Source: Bacteroidota bacterium (lineage in GTDB: Bacteria; Bacteroidota; Bacteroidia; Cytophagales; Cytophagaceae). From it: a stretch of 64,000 bases of DNA. The notes under the pieces were generated by a model that was not told where the DNA came from, ran no database searches, and worked only from the letters and a program-made list of their open reading frames with translations. The stretch covers positions 472,512 through 536,511 of the forward strand of contig JAEWYS010000001.1 in the NCBI GenBank assembly GCA_023458555.1, read 5' to 3'. This document shows positions 1 to 8,803 of the stretch, piece by piece. The position numbers and the translations under genes are program-made. Positions within the stretch are counted from its first letter, which is position 1; each line of letters begins with the position of its first letter.

Positions 1-1
1 T

Positions 2-1282
2 GGCAGGCTTGCGTTGCTGAACTTACACGCACAAAGTTTGTATTTTCCCCCTAAAAATGGTGAAGTGTGGGAGGAACAGTCGCCGGAATCTCTCAATTGG
101 TGTGAACTAGGAATAAATGCTCTTTATGATATGCTTGAAGCAGAAAATACAAAGGCGTTTATTCTTTTGAAAGACGGCAGAATTGTGCTCGAAAAATACT
201 TTGGTTCACATACTCAGGCGACTCCGTGGTATTGGGCTTCGGCCGGAAAAACGCTTACGGCTTTTGCGGTGGGTATTGCCCGGCAGGAGGAGCTTCTTTC
301 GATTGATGACATGACTTCTGCTTATCTTGGTGAAGGTTGGACCGCTTGCTTAGCGCAGGAAGAACAAGGTATAACAATCCGGCATCAGCTGACAATGACT
401 TCAGGGCTGAATGATGGAGCAGAAGACCATTTTTGTACGTTGCCAGCCTGTTTGTCCTGCATCGCTGTACCGGGTACCCGCTGGGCTTATCATAATGCTC
501 CTTATACCTTGCTTGATCAGGTAATTGAATCGGCGACAGGAAAAACACTGAATGGTTATGTAACGGAAAAGATTGGTATTCCAACCGGAATGACAGGAAT
601 GTTTGTATCGGTTGGTTATAACAATGTTTTCTTCAGTAATGCCAGGAGCATGGCGCGATTCGGACTTCTGATCCTTAACAAAGGAAACTGGGCAGGTAAC
701 CAGATATTGCAGGATTTGGAGTATTTCGAACAAATGGTCAATAGTTCTCAGTCATTAAACGAAGCTTATGGTTATCTGTGGTGGCTCAACGGAAAATCAA
801 CATTCAGGCTTCCGGGGACTCAGGTGCTTTTCAACGGGTATATAAGTCCTAATGCTCCCGCAGATATGATTGCTGCAATGGGAAAAAACGGCCAGTTTCT
901 CAATATTGCTCCGAGCCAGAATCTGATATGGTTGCGTCTGGGTGACTCGCCGGATGGTTCGGAAGTGCCTTTTTTATTGAATGACAAAATATGGAAACGT
1001 ATTAATCAGCTGGAGTGTGTTGAAACTGCTGCATTGTCAGGTCAAAAGAAGGATTTCCTGCGAGTGTGGCCTAATCCTGTTAATGAAATGACCTGTATTG
1101 AGACAGATGCATATATTGAAAGAGCGGAGTTGTATACCTTATGGGGGCAGTTGCTTAAGGTTATTCCTGTTTATGCGAACAGAAAAAATATTTCCTTCAG
1201 TGATATTGAAAGAGGGGTATATGTACTTCGTTTAATTTCTGACAGGGAACTGGTATATCTGCATAAGCTTATTAAAGAATAA
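2..1282 (+). CDS. Secreted serine hydrolase (beta-lactamase/class C fold) with T9SS sorting domain, 5' partial
   Basis: The reading frame is open to the left edge. The first visible residues (GRLALLNLHAQ) look like the end of a signal peptide, so the true start is probably outside the window. Counting from the in-frame TTG at 14, an SAGK (S76, K79) and a YHN (Y159, N161) match the SxxK and YxN catalytic motifs of class C beta-lactamase-fold hydrolases and esterases. The last 75 or so residues (WPNP, then GVYVLRL and a short basic end) fit a type A T9SS C-terminal sorting domain, so the enzyme is expected to be secreted or surface-anchored. The substrate is unknown; a true beta-lactamase is less likely than an esterase or peptidase. 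Confidence 0.8.
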   Translation, partial: GRLALLNLHAQSLYFPPKNGEVWEEQSPESLNWCELGINALYDMLEAENTKAFILLKDGRIVLEKYFGSHTQATPWYWASAGKTLTAFAVGIARQEELLSIDDMTSAYLGEGWTACLAQEEQGITIRHQLTMTSGLNDGAEDHFCTLPACLSCIAVPGTRWAYHNAPYTLLDQVIESATGKTLNGYVTEKIGIPTGMTGMFVSVGYNNVFFSNARSMARFGLLILNKGNWAGNQILQDLEYFEQMVNSSQSLNEAYGYLWWLNGKSTFRLPGTQVLFNGYISPNAPADMIAAMGKNGQFLNIAPSQNLIWLRLGDSPDGSEVPFLLNDKIWKRINQLECVETAALSGQKKDFLRVWPNPVNEMTCIETDAYIERAELYTLWGQLLKVIPVYANRKNISFSDIERGVYVLRLISDRELVYLHKLIKE

Positions 1283-1294
1283 CCCGCCTCATAA

Positions 1295-2272
1295 TTAATT
1301 AAGCCGCATTCCATATTTATCCCGATAAGCTCTGGGGGTAAGACCGGTAAAGGATTTGAACAGCTGCCGGAAGTTTTTCAGATCGTTATATCCGGACGAA
1401 AGCATAACTTCCGTGATGTCTTTGTCACTATTTTCCAGTAGTTTCTTGGCAGCCTCAATTTTTGTTTTTTGAAGATACCGGATCGGAGTCATGCCTGTAG
1501 ACTGTTTAAAACGTCGTATGATATTTCTCCTGCTCGAGGGGATTCTTTCCAGGGCTTCTTCAATATTTTTTAAATCAGCATACTCTTTATTGATAATCAT
1601 CTGTACATCTTTAACCAGATTGTCGTTACTGACGAGCTCTGGTTTAAAATGCTCGAAATACAGCTGATTGTTCCTGTTCATATCGATAGCGAACGTTTTG
1701 GCGATACGAACAGCCATCTCCCGCCCGCAGTATTGCTGAATCAGAAAAAGCTTCATATGGAAGCTGCTGGTGGCACCACCGCTCGTATAGATATTATTGC
1801 AATGGGTGACAATAGCATGTGGTTGCAGCCTGACTTCCGGAAAACTGTGGGCAAAGCGGTCAGAAGCTTCAATATGCGTTGTTGCTTCCCGCCCATTAAG
1901 CAACCCTGCTGCTGCCAGCAGAAAAGAACCGGTGCAGAGGCTTACAATTGCTGCTCCCAGGGTATGCTGTCTGACTATAAATGACATAAAGCACCCATTG
2001 CTTGCTATGGTTTGTTCCATGTTCTCCGAACCGAAAGCGGGTATAAAAAGTATATCCTGTTTTTTCTGTATCTCTGTGAAAGTGCTGTAGGAATATTTTT
2101 TAAAGGTGTCCGGAAGATCTGGTTTCCCAGTCATGCCAATCAGGCTGATTTCAAAAGCCTTTTCTTTTCTTTCCTCTGCAAGAAAGCGATTAACTGTTTC
2201 GAATACGTCAATGATGGCAACGAGGCTGAGAAGCCGATAATGTTGTGTCAGAAGAATTGAAAGCTGAATCAT
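1295..2272 (-). CDS. GlxA-family transcriptional regulator (DJ-1/PfpI-like plus AraC HTH)
   Basis: The N-terminal half resembles the DJ-1/PfpI amidotransferase-like domain of GlxA regulators: the protein opens with IQLSILL and carries a nucleophile-elbow-like SLCTGSFLLAAAGLL. The C-terminal 100 or so residues form an AraC double helix-turn-helix (PIRYLQKTKIEAAKKLL, then EVMLSSGYNDLKNFRQLF). An upstream ATG at 2362 extends the frame by 30 residues, but the family begins at the ATG at 2272, so that start is preferred. It converges on the preceding hydrolase gene and lies divergent to the VOC/SRPBCC operon, which it could regulate; that link is inference from position only. Confidence 0.8.
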   Translation of the reverse strand: MIQLSILLTQHYRLLSLVAIIDVFETVNRFLAEERKEKAFEISLIGMTGKPDLPDTFKKYSYSTFTEIQKKQDILFIPAFGSENMEQTIASNGCFMSFIVRQHTLGAAIVSLCTGSFLLAAAGLLNGREATTHIEASDRFAHSFPEVRLQPHAIVTHCNNIYTSGGATSSFHMKLFLIQQYCGREMAVRIAKTFAIDMNRNNQLYFEHFKPELVSNDNLVKDVQMIINKEYADLKNIEEALERIPSSRRNIIRRFKQSTGMTPIRYLQKTKIEAAKKLLENSDKDITEVMLSSGYNDLKNFRQLFKSFTGLTPRAYRDKYGMRLN

Positions 2273-2477
2273 GTCTTCGCGTTTTTTGAGCTGAAGTACG
2301 GATAAAATAAGCAAAAAGTCACAAATCCCCCTCAAAAAAGGCATAATGTGCCTTCCTTTCATCCGTCTGTGAGTTATACTTTTGAAAAAGAGAAAGCGGT
2401 TTTTCTAAATGCAGCTGTCAGGGATAACAATACATTTTTACAAGGTCTGATTTGAAATAAGAAATAAAAAAAAGGTT

Positions 2478-2873
2478 ATGCAAGAAAACATAATATGCTG
2501 GTTTGAGATTTATGTTGACGATATCGAGAGAGCAAAGAAGTTTTATCATTCGGTATTGGGTTTTACGTTTGAAGATGCCCCGGCTGTAGAGGGCGCAGGG
2601 GAGTACAGAATGTCTTTTTTTCCTTCCGATCCGGAGTGTTTCGGGGTTAGCGGGGCACTGGTTCAGATGGAAGAGGCCAGAGAAAACGGAGATTCTTCTA
2701 CAGCAACCACCATGGTTTATTTTCCTTGTGGAGACTGTGGTATTGAAGAAAGCAGAGTAGAGGCTGCCGGGGGAGTCGTCCATAAATCAAAAACGGCGCT
2801 GGGACCTTATGGATTCTGTAGTATATGTATTGATAGTGAAGGTAATGCTTTTGGGCTTCACTCAATGAAATAA
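2478..2873 (+). CDS. VOC-superfamily (glyoxalase/bleomycin-resistance fold) protein
   Basis: A 131-residue single-domain protein. Its start (WFEIYVDDIERAKKFYHSVLGF) is the typical first beta-alpha-beta unit of vicinal oxygen chelate proteins, and it closes with the usual DSEGNAFGLHSM strand. The substrate cannot be told. The ATG follows an A-rich tract with no Shine-Dalgarno, as is normal in Bacteroidota. It is the first gene of a three-gene run with the next VOC protein (34 bp gap) and an SRPBCC protein, a grouping common in this phylum and often tied to small-molecule stress. Confidence 0.8.
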   Translation: MQENIICWFEIYVDDIERAKKFYHSVLGFTFEDAPAVEGAGEYRMSFFPSDPECFGVSGALVQMEEARENGDSSTATTMVYFPCGDCGIEESRVEAAGGVVHKSKTALGPYGFCSICIDSEGNAFGLHSMK

Positions 2874-2907
2874 GAAACTGATTTTTAAAATAAAAAATAA
2901 AAAAACT

Positions 2908-3321
2908 ATGGCAACGATTAATCCTTATCTAAATTTTGATGGTACGGCAGAAAAAGCATTCAAATTCTATCAGTCCATATTCGGCGGAGAACTTTATATA
3001 CAGAAAATGAAAGATGTTCCCGGATTTGATAACGAAAAGGAAAAAGACAGAGTAATGCATGTTTCATTGCCGATCGGAGATAATATGCTGATGGCCTCTG
3101 ATATTCTTAAGTCTGAGGGGCATGAGCTTACTATAGGCAATCATAGCTATATCTCTTTTTCTCCGGATAGCAGAGAAGAAGCAGATAAGGTTTTTAAAGC
3201 TCTTTCTGAAGGCGGAGATGTCGAGATGCCTATGGATGATATGTTTTGGGGAGATTATTTTGGATCGCTGGTGGATAAGTTTGGTATCCGCTGGATGATC
3301 AACTATAATTCCAAGAAATAA
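2908..3321 (+). CDS. PhnB-like VOC family protein
   Basis: 137 residues, starting INPYLNFDGTAEKAFKFYQSIFGGEL. This matches the PhnB / 3-demethylubiquinone-methyltransferase-like branch of the VOC superfamily, and the WGDYFGSLVDKFGIRWMIN ending is characteristic. Despite the family's historical name, methyltransferase activity is not expected. Its leader has the same A-rich pattern as the gene before it. It sits 13 bp upstream of the SRPBCC gene, so co-transcription is likely. Confidence 0.82.
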   Translation: MATINPYLNFDGTAEKAFKFYQSIFGGELYIQKMKDVPGFDNEKEKDRVMHVSLPIGDNMLMASDILKSEGHELTIGNHSYISFSPDSREEADKVFKALSEGGDVEMPMDDMFWGDYFGSLVDKFGIRWMINYNSKK

Positions 3322-3334
3322 AAATATTCTGACA

Positions 3335-3799
3335 ATGCAAACTCTGCAATTTAAAGTTTCTGTTGGCGCACCTGTACGTGATGTATACAGAATTATGCTG
3401 GACAAAGATGATTATAGAAAATGGTCCTCAGAGTTTAATCCGACTTCTTATTATGAAGGTTCCTGGAAGAAGGGAGACAAGATCCTCTTCGTCGGGTTAA
3501 ACTCTGAAGGTAAAAGAGAGGGAATGGTTAGCAAAATCAAGGAAAACATTCCTGAAAAGTTTGTATCAATCGAGCACCTTGGGCTGATTGATGGTGATAA
3601 GGAGATTATAGATGGGCCGGAGGTTAGAGAATGGGCCGGAGCTAAGGAGAATTATACGTTTGAAGAGCAGGAGCAAAATTCAACAATAGTCACAGTTGAC
3701 CTGGATGGTACTTTTAATGATGAATTTAAAGCTTACTTTGAAGATGCGTGGCCGCGTGCGCTAAGAAAACTTAAAGAAATCTGCGAACGGAAATCCTGA
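3335..3799 (+). CDS. SRPBCC/AHSA1-like domain protein
   Basis: 154 residues. The sequence (FKVSVGAPVRDVYRIMLD, then a central acidic region and a DGTFNDEFKAYFEDAWPRAL C-terminal helix) is typical of the START-like SRPBCC fold, close to the Aha1-C-terminal-like proteins of bacteria. These bind hydrophobic ligands; no enzymatic role can be assigned. It is the last gene of the VOC/VOC/SRPBCC run and is followed 15 bp later by a strong hairpin that probably ends the transcript. Confidence 0.8.
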   Translation: MQTLQFKVSVGAPVRDVYRIMLDKDDYRKWSSEFNPTSYYEGSWKKGDKILFVGLNSEGKREGMVSKIKENIPEKFVSIEHLGLIDGDKEIIDGPEVREWAGAKENYTFEEQEQNSTIVTVDLDGTFNDEFKAYFEDAWPRALRKLKEICERKS

Positions 3800-3814
3800 G
3801 TATATCCGGGTTGA

Positions 3815-3853
3815 AATAAATAGAAGTCTGTTAGCAGCAGACTTTTATTTATT
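3815..3853. terminator. Bidirectional intrinsic terminator
   Basis: A 16-bp stem (AATAAATAGAAGTCTG at 3815-3830 with CAGACTTTTATTTATT at 3838-3853, one G-T wobble) encloses the 7-nt loop ttagcag. T-rich sequence follows on the plus strand and an A-rich left arm serves the minus strand. It lies between convergent genes (end 3799 plus, end 3885 minus). Confidence 0.75.
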
Positions 3854-3884
3854 GTTTGCTGTAAATACCATGAGGAAAAGCTTT

Positions 3885-4280
3885 TTAGCCTACTTTGGCG
3901 AGGCAATCCAGCAGCTTTTCCTGGGTAAGTGGCTTATTAACCATTTCGAAATCTCCCAGGGCGCTTATTTTTTCGATATCACTGTTATGTCTGCTTGTGG
4001 TCAGAATAACGATTTTTGATTTGTGGGCGAGTGGTAAGTGCTCAAAAGCCTCTATAAAGTCAAAACCGTCCATTACAGGCATGTTTATGTCAAGAAAGAT
4101 GAGCTCGGGACATTGTTTTGTATCATATAGGCAGGTTTCTTTGAGATATGTCATGCCTTCATGACCATTCATCAGAACTTTGATATTATTGGCAATGTCC
4201 ATTTTTTTTATAATTCGTTCAGTCAGGAAGTTATTTATAAAATCATCGTCAACGATCAATACAGTGTTTAGTTTTTCCAT
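3885..4280 (-). CDS. Single-domain response regulator (CheY-like receiver)
   Basis: About 131 residues covering one receiver domain and nothing else. It has the acidic pair (VLIVDDDF), the phospho-acceptor aspartate in FLDINMPVMDG, the conserved Thr in ILTTS and the Lys in NKPLTQEKL. The ATG at 4280 places the receiver at the very N terminus as in the family; a longer frame from 4319 adds only unconserved residues. With no output domain it must act through protein contact, probably within a phosphorelay. No kinase is adjacent; the nearest is the PAS kinase at 5914. Confidence 0.85.
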   Translation of the reverse strand: MEKLNTVLIVDDDFINNFLTERIIKKMDIANNIKVLMNGHEGMTYLKETCLYDTKQCPELIFLDINMPVMDGFDFIEAFEHLPLAHKSKIVILTTSRHNSDIEKISALGDFEMVNKPLTQEKLLDCLAKVG

Positions 4281-4625
4281 TGGCTTAAGTTGTGATGTAA
4301 AGCGACTTAAAATCGACAAAAGTACTCAATAAAAAACCTTCCGGAACAAGAATGTATTTAGTTGAAAATCTCATTGCTTGTCATTATGATATAACTAAGC
4401 TATGTTTTTATTTGTTTTTAAATTGTATTTTATTTTAAAAAAATAACATTATTTCGCTCTCTGGTTTGGCTTAAATATTGATATCAAGGGAAGTATGATT
4501 TTGGTGTCATTAATGGCAATTGTCCGTTTTTTCCGGAATGAAATGGGAAAATTACCGAAATTTACCGAAGGGAAACAATTAAAATACACACTCTGTTAAT
4601 ATGAAAAGACAAACAAGATAAGAAT
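4281..4625. other. Intergenic region, no gene seen
   Basis: About 345 bp of AT-rich sequence between the divergent receiver gene and the small basic protein gene. Neither strand shows a convincing reading frame, tRNA or strong hairpin. It presumably holds the promoters of both neighbours. Confidence 0.5.
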
Positions 4626-4859
4626 ATGACAGTGTTTGGAAAGTTAATGAAAAAGAAAGCTGTAAGAGCAGGTATACCTATGCTGGGAGCGTGGGCAGTT
4701 CGCAAAGCTTTGACCCGTGGAATGGAGCGATTCAACAATAAGAAGTCAAAAAAGAAGAAAAAAGGAGTAGTAGGCAAAGCGCTGGTCTGGGGAGTCTCTA
4801 CGGGCGCCGCTGCTGGTATTATCCGGTACTGGGTACGCAAAAAAGCTTACGGGAATTAA
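4626..4859 (+). CDS. Small basic membrane-associated protein, DUF4235-like
   Basis: A 77-residue protein with a strongly basic centre (a run of Lys around NNKKSKKKKKGVVG) between two weakly hydrophobic helices (AGIPMLGAWAVRKAL and GVSTGAAAGIIRYW). The layout resembles the DUF4235 family of small bacterial membrane proteins, but the similarity is judged by eye. Function is unknown. It is a lone gene followed immediately by a strong terminator. Confidence 0.6.
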   Translation: MTVFGKLMKKKAVRAGIPMLGAWAVRKALTRGMERFNNKKSKKKKKGVVGKALVWGVSTGAAAGIIRYWVRKKAYGN

Positions 4860-4885
4860 AAAAAGCCTCCATTGAGGCTTTTTTT
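4858..4885. terminator. Bidirectional intrinsic terminator
   Basis: An uninterrupted stem of about 12 bp (A-run plus GCCTC, loop CATT, GAGGC plus T-run) begins inside the stop codon of the small basic gene. On its other side it overlaps the TAA stop (4884-4886) of the convergent minus-strand gene, so both genes share it. Confidence 0.85.
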
Positions 4886-5750
4886 ATTGCAAGGTGCTAA
4901 AAGGGCAAATAAGCTCCGCTACTTTTGGTATTTCCGGGATTAGCTGCAAGCTATGTAAAGTTTCGGTAACAAGGTTAATATCTTTTTCAGGGATAGCAAG
5001 CGAGTAATTCCATTCCGTAATAGCAAGCCATTCCTGTACATCTGCGACTTTCAGGTCGTATCGCCGGGCAATCTGTTCTGAAGTTGACTGATCGGCCTTA
5101 ACTTTTCGGGATGCTGCCGATATAATTTCAGCAATTGTTTTTACATATTCCTGATGCTCCTGTAGAAATGATGTGCGTGCAACTAACACAAAACATGGCC
5201 AGGGAGTCGGGCGGGAACCGAGGTATTTGAAATATCCGTTCTCCACAAATGGTTTGGTGGTAAATTTTTCCCAGAAAAAAATGTCTGTTTCTTTTTGCCG
5301 GAAAGACTCGATTGCACCTGGTAAGTTGTTGACAGTTTTAAATTTTAATTCTTTTGTGTCCCAGCCTCTCAACCGGGCATCTACGTAAGCCATAAGATGA
5401 GAGCCTGATCCGTAACGGCTGATGGCATAGGTTTTATCCTTTATGTCTTCAACATTGTTTAAAGCACTACCCGGAGCCGTATGAATACCCCAGATAAGCG
5501 GAGATTCAACATAAATCTTGACAATTTTGAAATATTGTGAATGTGCCAGTTCTTTTATGGCCCCTTCTGTTAACAAAAGAGCCATTTCAAGGTTATTGTT
5601 TTTTAGCTCCTGGCACATGGCACCGGTTCCTGTACTAAAATCAGACCATTCGATCTGAATGTTCTTTTCCAGGAAAAGACCGTTTTCAATAGCGACATGC
5701 CATGGAAAATTAAAATGTTCCGGAACACCGCCAATACGTACTTGTATCAT
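4884..5750 (-). CDS. Ca3427-like periplasmic-binding-fold protein without signal peptide
   Basis: 288 residues of type 2 periplasmic-binding-protein fold (NMT1/THI5/SsuA-like). No signal peptide or lipobox is seen: it opens MIQVRIGGVPEHFNFPWHVA. The motifs GGVPEHF, VESPLIWGIHT, ISRYGSGSHLMAY, FFWEKFTTKPF and TPWPCFVLVA recall the Candida albicans Ca3427-type family, shared by fungi and bacteria and predicted to bind small aromatic or pyrimidine-like ligands in the cytoplasm. The gene is solitary, with no ABC permease or ATPase nearby, so it is not part of a local transporter operon. Confidence 0.7.
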   Translation of the reverse strand: MIQVRIGGVPEHFNFPWHVAIENGLFLEKNIQIEWSDFSTGTGAMCQELKNNNLEMALLLTEGAIKELAHSQYFKIVKIYVESPLIWGIHTAPGSALNNVEDIKDKTYAISRYGSGSHLMAYVDARLRGWDTKELKFKTVNNLPGAIESFRQKETDIFFWEKFTTKPFVENGYFKYLGSRPTPWPCFVLVARTSFLQEHQEYVKTIAEIISAASRKVKADQSTSEQIARRYDLKVADVQEWLAITEWNYSLAIPEKDINLVTETLHSLQLIPEIPKVAELICPFSTLQ

Positions 5751-5913
5751 TTTGAGTAGAGCTGAATAACGTAATATTTGAGACTAGTTTCTATAGGTTT
5801 TTTCTGACAGAAGAGTCAGCCGATCCTCTAAGTTATTAAATTGGTTTTTTAGCTGCCAGCTTGTATAGCTTTTATTTTTAAATTATATTTCAGCATATTA
5901 GAATGAGATAGTT

Positions 5914-8670
5914 ATGGAAAATATATTATCTGTTTTCAGCGCTGATGTATTGAGGTCATATATTTCATACATCATTGCCGAAGAAAACAAGGTGGTAGCA
6001 GAGAAATATATTAACTATTCCGGAGATTTTTTCGGTATTCACTCAGCAAGCATAAAATCAGGTGATTCTCAGAAAGAATTAGCAAAGCTGTATTCCTGCT
6101 TTGGAGGGAAGTACTCCCTCAATGAGGTAATAATTGCAATAAAAAATGAATTTAATGTAGTATCAGATTTCGAATCAGGAGATCTTACTTTTTATAAAGT
6201 GCTGAAGGTATTTCAGAAGATTTTTTTTGACCTGATTGAGCGCTATACCAGCTCTCTGACTGAGCAGTTGGATCTGCAGAAAATACTTTTTCATTTTTTC
6301 AATGGTCTGGATATGGAGTTTACTGCAGCTGCCACGGGAGTAATATCAAAGGTTCAGGAGGAAAGGAAGCTGGCAGAAAGCCTTTTCAGAAACAGTATAG
6401 ACGGAATTCTTGTGTATGACAGCAATCTTGTCATCAGTGAATTTAATCCGGCTCTGGAGAATCTGACCGGCTTAAGCCGGGAGGAGGTAATCGGGCAGAA
6501 AGTTGATCTGGTAATGCCTCATTTGTGTGATAGCGGTGAGATCCGTTTTTATCAGCAGGTGCTGAAAGGGCTAAGCCTTATGGTGCCGGAAGTAAGTTAC
6601 ACCATACCTGTTTCAGGTAAAGAAGGATATTATAATTCGAGCTATACTCCGATTCTTACTTCAGACGGATCGGTTTCGGGAGGTATGGTCGTGTTTCATG
6701 AAATTACCAGAAGAAAAAAGATTGAAGAAAAGCTGCGCCAGCAGAAACAGTTTTCGGAAAACCTGATCAATAATTCAATAGATGGTGTGTTTGCATTCAA
6801 TAAATCTTTTAAATGTACTGCATGGAATCCCCAAATGGAGCTGATGACCGGAATTATGAAGGCAAAGGCTCTGGGGAGCTACGTAGAAGAGATTATCGAT
6901 AACAACCCTGAATTTCAGATGGAGGCATTAAAGAAAGTCCTTGATGGTGAAATTATCTATCTGGAAGAGTTTCAGTTTCTCCGTAATAATCAAAAATTTG
7001 AAGTGTTTATAATGCCGGTATATAATCCGGATAAGTCCATTACGGGTGGTTTGGTGATTGTTCATAATATTACAGAGCGAACCAAAGCAGAAGAAGCCCT
7101 TAGAGAACTTAGCGAATCATTGAAGCATACGGTTGAGGGTATTGCGCTGATTAATACGGACGGAAAATTTATTTCTGCGAATAAGGCGGTGGGCAAGCTG
7201 GTTGATCTGACTACCAGCGAGCTACAGGATAAATGCTGGAAAGATTTGCTTGCCCCGGAAGATCTTGAACTTGCAACCCGTGCTTTTGATCAGGTAAAGA
7301 CTGAAAGCAGCGCTTCCTTTGAAGCCCGGTTGCAAAGCAAGGAGCTGTCGGGTATTTATGTAGAAATAACTGTGGTTCCATACCAGGATAAGTTTGGTGA
7401 CCTGAAAGGATATCATCTTTTTTTCAGAGATATTACAGAAAGAAAGCTTGTCGAAAATCGTCTAAAGCGTAGTGAAGCGCTATTGATTGAAGCACAGGAG
7501 CTTGCCAGGCTTGGTAGTTTTGAGTATGATCCGATAGAAAGTAAAATGGTATGGTCTGATGAGGTCTTTCGTATTTTCGGATTGAAGCCGAAAGAAATAA
7601 AACCTGATTTGGAGGCTTTTTATTCCCTGCTTTCCGAAGATGCCAGAGAAATTATGACTTCGACATGGAATAAAGTAATGACTACCTATAAGCCGTCTAA
7701 CTTCGAGCATAAGATCAAGGTTCCGGGTAAATTGACTAAGGTAGTGTACGGGCATGCCAAGCCAGTCATAAATACAAAGGGCAAAATCGTAAAGATTACC
7801 GGTTATATACAGGATATTACTGAAAGAAAGGAAGCTGAAAAGATACTGAAAGAGGCATACGAGGAGTTGAAACAGGCAGAAGAAAACCTGGTCAGGATCA
7901 ATACCCGTCTTGAAAACAGGGTCAGACAACGAACAGAGGAACTATCGAATAAAAATGAGGAACTGCGGATCAAGAATGAAGAGCTTCTCAAAATCAATTC
8001 AGATCTCGACAACTTTGTTTATACGGCATCTCATGATCTGAAATCTCCCATTTCCAATATTGAAGGACTAATCAATACGCTTTCCGATGAATTAAAAAGC
8101 TCAGACAATAATGAATATGATTATTTAATAGAGATGATCAATATTTCCATCAATAAGTTTAAGACTACGATTAAGGATCTGACGGAAATAACCAAGATTC
8201 AAAAAGATATGGGAGAGGATATCAGTCAGATCTCCATCGAAGAGCTTATTGATGAAGTAAAGTATGACATAAGGCATTTGCTGGACCAGGAAGGGGTAGA
8301 TTTTAAAACGGACCTGAAATTGCTGAATGTCCGTTTCTCAAGGAAAAATTTACGAAGCATACTGTATAATCTGATCAGCAATGCCATAAAGTATCGTTCC
8401 GGAGAACGAACGCCGGTTGTGCATGTATCTTCTGAAAAACTAAAGGATTATGTGCTTATTAAGGTAAGGGATAATGGCCTGGGTCTGGAATTGCAGCAGA
8501 AAGATAAAATTTTCAGGATGTTCAAACGTATGCACACACATGTTGAGGGTACGGGTATTGGCTTATATATAGTAAAGCGTATTATTGAAAACTCCGGAGG
8601 AAAGATTGAAGTGGAGAGCGAGGTTGGCAAAGGAACGGAGTTTAGCGTTTTTCTCAAGACCCGTGACTAG
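5914..8670 (+). CDS. Multi-PAS hybrid-type sensor histidine kinase (no receiver)
   Basis: 918 residues. An N-terminal helical region of about 150 residues lacks obvious membrane segments and resembles RsbR-type sensor heads. It is followed by about four PAS domains (near 150-275, 275-395, 395-515, 515-645), each ending in a DIT/EIT-E-R-K linker. Then come a coiled coil and the kinase core: H-box TASHDLKSPISN with H707, N-box NLISNAIKYRS, G-boxes DNGLGLE and GTGIGLYIVKRI. It is a cytoplasmic multi-input sensor. No cognate regulator is adjacent; the receiver protein at 3885 is a possible partner, by position only. Confidence 0.88.
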   Translation: MENILSVFSADVLRSYISYIIAEENKVVAEKYINYSGDFFGIHSASIKSGDSQKELAKLYSCFGGKYSLNEVIIAIKNEFNVVSDFESGDLTFYKVLKVFQKIFFDLIERYTSSLTEQLDLQKILFHFFNGLDMEFTAAATGVISKVQEERKLAESLFRNSIDGILVYDSNLVISEFNPALENLTGLSREEVIGQKVDLVMPHLCDSGEIRFYQQVLKGLSLMVPEVSYTIPVSGKEGYYNSSYTPILTSDGSVSGGMVVFHEITRRKKIEEKLRQQKQFSENLINNSIDGVFAFNKSFKCTAWNPQMELMTGIMKAKALGSYVEEIIDNNPEFQMEALKKVLDGEIIYLEEFQFLRNNQKFEVFIMPVYNPDKSITGGLVIVHNITERTKAEEALRELSESLKHTVEGIALINTDGKFISANKAVGKLVDLTTSELQDKCWKDLLAPEDLELATRAFDQVKTESSASFEARLQSKELSGIYVEITVVPYQDKFGDLKGYHLFFRDITERKLVENRLKRSEALLIEAQELARLGSFEYDPIESKMVWSDEVFRIFGLKPKEIKPDLEAFYSLLSEDAREIMTSTWNKVMTTYKPSNFEHKIKVPGKLTKVVYGHAKPVINTKGKIVKITGYIQDITERKEAEKILKEAYEELKQAEENLVRINTRLENRVRQRTEELSNKNEELRIKNEELLKINSDLDNFVYTASHDLKSPISNIEGLINTLSDELKSSDNNEYDYLIEMINISINKFKTTIKDLTEITKIQKDMGEDISQISIEELIDEVKYDIRHLLDQEGVDFKTDLKLLNVRFSRKNLRSILYNLISNAIKYRSGERTPVVHVSSEKLKDYVLIKVRDNGLGLELQQKDKIFRMFKRMHTHVEGTGIGLYIVKRIIENSGGKIEVESEVGKGTEFSVFLKTRD

Positions 8671-8780
8671 TTTTCTCTTAAAATGAATGAATCACCGGAA
8701 CCAGGCTATGTCGTGTCATAAACTTTTCTGCTTATGACAAGTCTGTTGAGGAATAACTTAGGTATTATTGGCAATTTCTT

Positions 8781-8788
8781 TATTTTTG
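8781..8788 (+). promoter_or_regulatory. Candidate Bacteroidota -7 box upstream of hisB
   Basis: TATTTTTG matches the TAnnTTTG consensus and lies 15 bp before the ATG at 8804, giving a leader of about 10 nt. It lies downstream of the alternative TTG start at 8768, which argues against that start. No well-spaced -33 TTG was found, so confidence is modest. Confidence 0.4.
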
Positions 8789-8803
8789 CCTGAGTTTGAT
8801 GCT

